From positions 1,116,001-1,180,000 of the forward strand of contig PSQN01000005.1 in assembly GCA_002989075.1 (NCBI GenBank): a stretch of 64,000 bases of DNA, written 5' to 3'. This stretch comes from Arthonia radiata. Its lineage: Eukaryota; Ascomycota; Arthoniomycetes; Arthoniales; Arthoniaceae. The translations under genes were made by a program, and so were the position numbers. The notes under the pieces were generated by a model. It made no database searches, had not been told where the DNA came from, and saw only the letters and a list, made by a program, of their open reading frames with translations. Shown in pieces: positions 56,279 to 64,000 of the stretch (the stretch's first letter is position 1; each line of letters opens with the position of its first letter).

Positions 56279-58098
56279 TCATTGGAAGAGTTTGTCTTGC
56301 TTCATGAACACCGCAAGAACAACCGCAAGCGCACTTGCGGCGACCACAGCGCCATTTGAATGGTTGAGCGCCGTGACCACTGCTTGCACTGCAATACTCC
56401 GCTCCTTCGCGCTTGTGGATGCTTTCAAGTTCATGCTGCCTTCCAAGATCGTTTGTTGGGCGATTTCCCGAGAGACATTATTGAGGCGTTCGGAAATCAA
56501 TCTTGTAGCTTGGTTGATGAAGATACTGTTCGCCACTGCCAGTGATACTGCAGAGCCTACCACCTGCCCACAAGTGATGAAGGCAATCGCCTGTGGTACC
56601 AAATGCGGCTCCGTGCGCCCTTGCGCGACCGCAAAGGATGCTTGATTGAACGCACCCACCCCGGCTCCAATCAATACGCAGTAACCGTAGATGTTCGCTG
56701 AGGGAGTTTCTGGCTTGACGATCATGAAAGGTGCGGAGCCGGCAAGGCAGAGAATAGCTCCTCCCAAATACCACGGCATATAATATCCAAATTTGCGCAT
56801 GAGGAAGCCGTTGAGTAGGATGAACAGGCTCCGCAATATGACCAGCGGCAGCAGATGTATACCGGCTGCTATTGCGGAGCTGTCACGCGCGAATTGGTAA
56901 TAAAGCGGAATGAGGAATATTGGCACTGTTGCAACAGCAGTCGATGCAGCAACCTGGGCGAAAAGAATGCACATCTCCTTGGAGTGCAAGAAGATGACAG
57001 GAAAGATGGCGGATGCTGTGAGGATTGTGCGGTTTTGCTGAATGACAAACAGTATCCAGAGAAACGCGGAGGAGGTAAAAAGCCCGATGATACGAGCGTT
57101 GTGCCACTCGTAAAGGGCTCCGCCAAAAGAGATGGCCATCAGACCGGTGGTTGTGCCGCCGGCCCACAGCACATTTCCCAGCAGATCGAGAGATCTTATC
57201 CGGCTTAGTTGCTCATCAGCATTGTTGGGTGGCTGGAGCGTTTTTGATGGGAAGAGAAGCACATATCCAGGAGCGAATATGCCACTTATACAGATATTAA
57301 TGTAGAAGCTCCATCTCCATGTCGCCTTCGTATCCGCAAAAGCTCCGCCAATAATGGGCGCAACTCTTTCGCAAGACAGAATCAGTGACGCTCAATCGAA
57401 TCAGGATTACAAGGGAACTCACATCGTGCTCAGACCGTATGCGAGGGTGATGAAGCTGATGTACAACGGCCGTTGCTGGATTGTCGTCACTACTGCCAGG
57501 GTGTTCATCGCGCCTGCGTACGTCCCCACTGCACCAAGACCACTTAAGGCACGGCCAACAATGAGTGCATTCATGTTTGGAGCTGCGCCAGAAAGAACAG
57601 AGCCTGCCTCAAAGATAATCACTGCTATAATGAACACGTATTTGATGTTAAATAAGCTGAAGAGTCTTCCCCTGCGCAGCCATGCCTCGCATTAGTATAG
57701 GGCTGTCACTGCGTTCTTTGTGGTACTTGAGGAAAATCGACTTACCAAAGGAGGGTCGTGCTCATCGCGGCAAGTGCGTAGGCAACAGAGATCCAAGGGA
57801 GCTTGTCGAGCTCACCTAGTGACTGGACGATTCTCGGCTGCACACTCCCTACGACTACTAAATCGAAACCGAACAGAAACGGTGATGAGACAATGGAAGT
57901 TATCAGCAAGCACCACACCAACCGTCCAGAGTCGCGATTAATATGGCTCGAACTCGAGGGCTTAGCCATGGGCTTTCCAGCCACATCGTCACCTTCGCTT
58001 TTCTCGGTGGCATTTGGCATCAGCTCAGAACATTTCTCAGCAGTACTCTCTACTGGTAGTGATGCGTCGTCAATCTTTGAGACTCTCTCCAGAGACAT
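56279..58098 (-). CDS. Major facilitator superfamily transporter (drug/toxin efflux, 14-TM type)
   Basis: Proton-coupled membrane exporter of the kind that pumps out fungal metabolites or drugs. Exons 58098-57746, 57656-57423 and 57365-56279 give 557 residues. An acidic, Ser-rich cytoplasmic N-terminus precedes helix 1 (CLLITSIVSSPFLFGFDLVVVG). IVGRALSGLGAVGTYAGAMN and LSTIVAPIIGGAFADT (an antiporter-type motif C) follow, then WRWSFYINICISGIFAPGYV. The remaining helices and a short tail are intact. One junction is odd: splicing to the nearer CGCAG (ending 57671) would restore the expected LWGK-SLFN sequence but shifts the frame, while CTCAG at 57657-57661 keeps it and loses that motif. Either this acceptor is used or the gene has a one-base defect. 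Placed head-to-head with a PKS, it is a likely product exporter. Confidence 0.82.
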
Positions 58099-59565
58099 AT
58101 TAGCATACGGAGGTAAAGGGTATGTGAGCAAGTCAACAAACTACAATGTTCGCAATGAAACTCGCATGGAGTTCTGCTTTCTGGTAAAGTCATTGACGAG
58201 ACCATATTTGGCGTCTGAGAATGGAGACCGGTCAGAGAGGCAGAATGTGATGAACAAGGTATGAATGCGTGATGCATGCGCTGCGCCATAACCCTTCATT
58301 GCCGGACCCGTCCGTCGGTCAAGACAGTCATATGCGCCGCTGCGCCGCTGCGCCGCATATGATCCGGCGTTGTGGGCGATGGCGGCGGCTGGCGGGACGT
58401 CAAACTGATTACCTGATACGTTGGAATTTCCCGCTGGAGCTGATCCCCGCATGCTTACGGTACTGACCGCTCCGCTCTGCAAGCCTGCCGAAAGCACTGC
58501 AACGCATCGCATCGCATCGCATGCCAAAGCCTTGTCATCCATCCTGTTCTTCACCCAGGATCCATCATCCCAACTCATTGGCTACTGATGTTCATACCAT
58601 GAGCCAGATTTCGGCACAGTTTCATTGTATTTTTGTCCGCATGGAGTGGCGCACGATGTGTATCTTCTTCCATCCCGCCGTGGTTTGATGTTGGGTTGTA
58701 AATCAAGGTCATTTGGCAAGCGCCACGTAATCCTTTCAGCCATGTTGCCCTGCGACGACTTGCCAGTAACAGAAGACCGCATTCAGCCAATCGCTACTTG
58801 TCAAACGGACCGCTTTCAGCCTTGTCCGAGATAGGAATCTCGCAATTAGCAAACGCAGGGTAGATGTGCTTTGTCCGGGAAAGAAGGGTCTCCAGCACGG
58901 CCCAGATGCAAGCGGCGTAGCGATCTGACGCCCAGCTCTCGCACTTTGAGTAGATAATCAGGCGTCATGTAGGGACGAGGCCACGACGCCGCTCACCTGC
59001 TGGAAGATTTTACATATGCCAAGACGGAGCTATTCTCGAACCAGACTAGCGCAGATCTACAATCAGTAGGTACATACTGTACAGTCGCATGTGGTTCCTA
59101 CTTCCCTGCTAAACCTTTCCCATCCCTGAACACCATTACTTGCTGCGTGCTGATGCACCATGCCTTCTCCACTTCGATGCTGTACAGCAATTTTGTCCAC
59201 GTTATTGGCCAAATAGATACCTACCCCACAAGCACACCGGTATTGCAACCTCCATTCCGTATTCCCCTGATCGTATGGGAACGCAGGCTTCGCTGCTCTC
59301 CACATCTTGGCGGGAATAACGCAAAGATGTAGCCACATATTCGGCCTTCGTTTAGGGTGTGGGTGTCTGCCTTGCGGTCTCATGTAGCATGCCAAATGGA
59401 GCTCTTTACGAGCCTCTCCGCGTGCTTTCATGTGGCACTTCCTTGGGTTGATTGCTTCACGTCATTCCATGTTCTTCGGCTGCTATAGACTCGCTGGAAA
59501 AGCAGGCTTCGATTCCAACTCTGTTTGCCACTTTTCAATCCGCTGAAAACACTTCACTGAGATCA
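58099..59565. promoter_or_regulatory. Divergent intergenic region between the MFS exporter and the PKS
   Basis: 1.47 kb with no supported gene. It holds a TGCGCCGC direct repeat inside an inverted repeat, and a short GCATC array at 58503-58522. Both would be positioned to act on the exporter promoter. Confidence 0.45.
58328..58362. promoter_or_regulatory. Inverted repeat TCATATGCG / CGCATATGA with GC-rich core
   Basis: Nine-base perfect inverted arms at 58328-58336 and 58354-58362 flank a 17-nt core of CCGCTGCG repeats. It lies 230 bp upstream of the MFS start. A dimeric regulator site is possible, but this is inference from symmetry and place. Confidence 0.4.
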
Positions 59566-62500
59566 ATGGTGAAAGTTGGCATGGCTCCAGACGCACTGAC
59601 CAGCCGTGCAGGGGCGCTCGATAATCACGAAGCTGGCAACATCGATCAAGACGCGTTGTATGACAGCCACTGCACGCAATCATTAGCCGTCGACGATGAC
59701 AGAAAGTACGCCAGAGGGCAATATGCACAACGCGCTTTTGACAAAATATCTGAGAAGCTTGTCGCGCCGCCAACTATCCGCCAACAGGACGAACCAATCG
59801 CCATTGTTGGGATGAGTGGGTGAAGCCGGTCCGATTGAAGTCGAGGAAACCAAGAAAATCACTGACTTTGTGCGCGGTTCCTAGGCTGTCGTCTGCCTGG
59901 AAACTCCTCTTCACCGGATGAACTCTGGCATTTGTTATCTAATGGCAGATCAGGACATTGCGAAGTTCCACAGTCGCGCTACAACGCCCGAGCTTTTTAC
60001 CACCCAAACGCCGATCGTCCAGGCAGCATCAATTCGATAGGAGGATACTTTCTTAAAGAAGATGTCAGACAATTCGAGAATAGTTTCTTTGGTATCAACA
60101 ACCTGGAAGCCACTACCATGGATGCGCAACAGCGGAAATTACTGGAGGTAGTGTACGAAGCGTTCGAGTCTGCTGGAGCGTCACTTGAGAGCCTTTCCGG
60201 CGCTAACGTTGGCTGCTATGTCGCGAACTTCGCTCTTGACTTCACAGTAATGCAATTGCAAGATTCAGAATATCTGAATCGCTACAGCGCTGCCGGCGCC
60301 GCCCCCAACATTTTGGCAAATCGTATAAGCCACGTCTTCAACCTCCGAGGGCCAAGCTTCATGCTTGACACTGCATGCAGCTCTTCCCTATATAGCCTTC
60401 ACTCAGCTTGTTCGGCCCTTGATGCTGGCGACTGCGATTCTGCTGTTGTTGCAAGCGCAAATCTCATCCAGTCTCCTCAACACCAGTTGCTTGCCACCAA
60501 AGCCGGGATTATCTCAAATTCTTCAACGTGCAGGACGTTCGATCAATCTGCTGATGGCTATGGACGGTCGGAAGGAGTTGGTGCAATATTTCTAAAGCGT
60601 TTGAGTTCTGCTATTCGCGATGGAGACCCAGTGCGTGCTGTGATTCGTGGTACATCCGCGAACAGGTGTGTAAATTCCATAGCGAGCATGCTGATCAACA
60701 TCTCGTACTGACGCCATAGTATAATGGCAATGGCAAAACTAATGGCATCACCTTACCCAGTGCTGAGAGTCAAGAGCAGGTGATCCGGAAGGCATACAAG
60801 AGGGCCGGTCTACCAGTAGATGCGACCGACTACGTGGAGGTTAGTCACATGATGTACGTATAAGAGGGAAAGGCTGACTTACTCACCAAAGGCTCACGGT
60901 ACGGGTACTGCGGTTGGCGACCCTATCGAAGTTGAGGCAATCTCGAACGTCTTCACTCATAAAACAGGACGCCCACAGATCATCGGCTCTGTCAAGACCA
61001 ATCTTGGTCATAGCGAAGCAGCGAGTGGGCTTGCAAGTGTTATGAAGATAGTACTTGCCTTTGAGAACAGGATCATCCCTCCCACCATCGGTATCAAGTC
61101 CATTAACCCTAAAATACCGACGTCGCAGCTTAACGTACATATTGCGGTTGAGCCTACGCCGTGGCCGGAGACTACATGTCCTCGTGCGAGCGCTAATTCA
61201 TTCGGCTTTGGCGGGGCGAACAGCCATGTAATTCTCGAAGCAGCCGATGCGCATTTATCGAAGCTGCAGACACCGATGAATGGGAACAATGCAGCGTTCA
61301 GCCCGCGAACGTTGATCTTTCCAATCTCAGCAAACAGTGAACCGTCATTACGATGTGTAATCAACCACATCCTGGCTGTCGATCTTTCAAGACGTATCGA
61401 CGATGTCGGCAAGCTGGCTTACACGTTGGCGAGCCGTCGCACGCGTCTGAGTCATCGAGCATTCATCATCGGCGACCATACTATAAAATTTCCAAAGCTA
61501 ACTGCGATTCACACCAAGGAGCAGAAGGTCACGCTTCGAAGCCAGCCAATTGCTTTTGTTTTCACTGGCCAAGGGGCTCAATGGACTCAGATGGGAAACT
61601 CCCTTATTGCCTCTTTCCAATCGTTCAAACAAACCATTGAGGACCTTGACGTGCACTTGAGAAAGTTACCCGATCGATCCGGCTTGTCTTTGAAAGAGCT
61701 ACTTACGCAAGACCTGGAAGACTGCGATATTGAAAGGCCGATCGTCGCGCAAACGCTGTGTACAGCAGTGCAGATCGCGCTGGTTGATCTATTGAGATCT
61801 TGGGCAATCATGCCATCCGCTGTCATTGGCCACTCGTCTGGAGAGATTGCTGCAGCGTACTCTGCTGGCTTTCTCAGCCGATTTGAAGCTCTTGAGGTGG
61901 CTCATCATCGTGGATGCGCAATCTCAAAGCGCTGCAAGAACGGAGCTATGCTTGCTGTCGGCACCGATGCCTCCACTTCAGCTCGTGTTATATCCTCGCT
62001 GGGTCTCGGCGACCGTCTCACGGTAGCTTGCGTAAACTCGCCCGACAGCGTGACGATCAGTGGTGATCACGAAGCGGTTGACATGGTCTTGGGGAGCTTT
62101 GAAAAACAAGGTTATTTCTCGAGGAAGCTAAAAACTGGAGGGGCTGCATATCATTCTCAACACATGTCTGAGGCTGCAGGTGATTATGAGCGTGTCCTTT
62201 CAGATTCGGGATTCGGATTCAAAAGTCTGGATTTGTTGCATTCCGCGGATTACACAGATCCCAGCAGAAAAAATGCAGTGCAGAGCACGCGAATGATTTC
62301 TACAGTTTCACAGGATTGGCTCACCTACAAGTCAGCGCGTCAACCGCAATACTGGCGATCAAATCTCGAAAGCCAAGTGCGTTTTGATGGTGCTATCCGA
62401 ACCCTCCTGGATGAAGACAGCTTTCACCTTGTTGAGATTGGACCACATCCGGTTCTCAAGAGCCCTATCCAACAGATCAGGGAAACACGTCCAAATGATG

Positions 62501-64000
62501 ATGGTTTCAACGGGAATCTGTACACCGGCACCCTCTGTCGCGGCGAAAATTCAGCCCGGCGTCTTTTCAACTGTGTCGGCTCCCTATACCTCCACGGTCA
62601 TGAGCCTGCTTTCTCAGAAATCAACCGCCTAGGCACTGCTGAAAAGCAAGTCTTTTGTCATCTTTCACCATATCCGTGGAACTACAGCGCTCCCGTCCTC
62701 TGGAAAGAGTCCAGAGCGCTGTATGAATTCAGAAACCGGTGCTATCCACGTCACGACCTTTTGGGGACCCTGATGACTGGTGGCAACAAGTCAACGTTTG
62801 TATGGCGCAATTGTCTCTCGGTGAAGGATGTGCCTTGGCTTTCCGATCATCGTTTTGGATCCACAATTCTTTTCCCAGCAGCTGGTTTTATCGCAATGGC
62901 TATCGAAGCAGTGTGTCAAGTGCAAAATCTCCGAGTCTCCACCAGTCCGGCGCTTATTATCAGGTAAGTAGCTCACAGTTCATGCTATGAGATTCGATTG
63001 GATGCCAAGCAATCGCCGTGATTATTGTGGCGGTTTCAATAGCAGCTTCACTAATCAAAGCCACTGCAGGCAAATTAAATTAATTAAAGCCCTTCCCCTG
63101 GACGATGACGGCCGGTCTGTCGAGCTTTTCACCGAGATGCAGCGCATGCCACTGTCAGGCATTACGGCATCTACGAAATGGTGGCGATTTTGTATGAGCT
63201 CCTACGCTAATGAAGAGTACATAGCTCATGCAAGTGGGACGATTGCCGTTGATGATGCTAACAAGCCTATTCCTAAGCATCTAAGCTCTGATATAGATGG
63301 TATGGAGACACAAGCTACGCGCACTTGGTTCAATAAACTTCGCGAGGTCGGGCTGAATTGGGGTCCATCATTCAAGAGGGTCGAGGAAGTAAGCGTAAGT
63401 CGCTGGGGTCATCAGCGAGCCGCCACGAAACTCAAGATGGACCGTGGCGAGATCGACGAGAACTCAGGCGAGTACCAATATGTTGCCCATCCAATCGTCA
63501 TCGATTCTCTTTTTCAGACGGCCTTCCTAGCTTCGGCGGCTGGAAAAGTTAGCCAGGTGCTGCCAAGGATTCCGGTCGCCATCGACGAGATCAGAATAGG
63601 CGCTCCAGCTAGTATGAGAGAATGCGACATATGGATGATCGAGGCTTCCGCGAGAACTACTGGCTTCGGTGTCATCAGAGGCAACGCAGATCTCTTCAAC
63701 AACGCCGATCAGGTGCTGATACAGATCACAGACGCCCGATCGACAGTCTACCAAGGGGTTGATGCGGGTCCTAATCCTGAAAGGCTACCAATATTGCGAA
63801 TCCGCTGGGGACTCGATGTCAGTTTTGTGAATGAGCAACAGACTCTTCGCATCAAGCAACACATTAAAGATTTCATGGCAAGGAATAGAGAAATTTTGAC
63901 ATCCAGTGTCAAAGAGGATATGTTCATGGCGGGGTGTATCGATCTCATCGTCCACAAATGGCCGCGTATGCGAATACTGCTGCTTGGAGTCGACCACCCC
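59566..64000 (+). CDS. Highly reducing type I polyketide synthase, N-terminal part (KS-AT-DH-MT...)
   Basis: Iterative multidomain enzyme that builds a reduced polyketide chain from malonyl-CoA. Exons 59566-59815, 59885-60669, 60720-60839, 60892-62963 and 63070 onward; 1,386 codons to the window edge. KS: IAIVGMSCRLPGN at about 76-88, active Cys248 in DTACSSS, His387 in AHGTGT and the GSVKTNLGHSEA histidine block. AT: FVFTGQGAQWTQMG, with Ser700 in GHSSGEIAAAY. DH: His1038 in WLSDHRFGSTILFPAAG and Asp1221 in HPIVIDSLFQ, both present, so DH looks active. The window ends inside a methyltransferase-like region, PRMRILLLGVDHP, where the S-adenosylmethionine loop (normally LEIGAGTG) is degenerate. 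The first donor (GTGGGT) is chosen because it yields GMSCRLPG. The start ATG could lie further upstream, as the frame stays open to 59452. ER, KR and ACP would be to the right. Confidence 0.92.

Noticed and set aside
58498-58525. GCATC repeat that might suggest a CRISPR-like or regulatory array
   Set aside because: Only four short units without spacers; a simple microsatellite in a eukaryotic genome.

Overview
The window reads as the genome of a filamentous ascomycete (Pezizomycotina; Dothideomycetes is a guess only). The evidence is short GT-AG introns of 40-100 nt with CTRAY-type branch points, a heterokaryon-incompatibility (HET) gene, Hat2 and mL57 orthologues, a highly reducing polyketide synthase, and a large AT-rich repeat block whose decay is almost purely C-to-T and G-to-A, the mark of repeat-induced point mutation (RIP).

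Left arm (1-20.5 kb), ordinary gene-dense sequence: a fatty-acid transporter/acyl-CoA synthetase running off the left edge, divergent from acetoacetyl-CoA synthetase; an ADP-ribosylglycohydrolase-like gene; a 69-residue Cys-rich two-exon gene; an aminoglycoside-phosphotransferase-fold protein; an MBD4-like DNA glycosylase; a HET-domain protein; an unrecognised two-exon gene; mitochondrial ribosomal protein mL57 (RNase III fold); a possible small gene; and Hat2, the WD40 subunit of the type B histone acetyltransferase.

Middle (20,780-49,138): about 28.4 kb that is one insertion site. A Tad-type LINE with a perfect 14-bp target duplication landed upstream of Hat2. It was then hit by two LTR retrotransposons: Gypsy-A copy 1 (22,231-29,573; 5-bp duplication CTAAG) and Gypsy-B (33,419-48,779; duplication GTACA/GTACG). 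Gypsy-B was in turn hit by Gypsy-A copy 2 (39,520-46,862; duplication TAAGC). The two Gypsy-A copies have exactly the same length (7,343 bp, LTRs 472 bp). All are RIP-decayed fossils. Gypsy-A also carries an antisense reading frame with the cysteine spacing of a Gal4-type Zn2Cys6 cluster.

Right arm (49.2-64 kb), accessory/secondary-metabolism type: a secreted pre-pro-peptide with the six-cysteine CS-alpha-beta pattern of fungal defensins (plectasin-like) and a GC-AG intron; then a short-chain dehydrogenase, a seven-TM fungal rhodopsin-like protein, an MFS exporter, and a divergently transcribed highly reducing PKS (KS-AT-DH and the start of a degenerate-looking methyltransferase) running off the right edge. 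SDR, MFS and PKS look like the start of a biosynthetic cluster with its export pump.

Exon junctions were placed by eye from splice consensus and frame continuity; outer coordinates are given per gene and exons are listed in the evidence. No tRNA, rRNA or CRISPR array was recognised.
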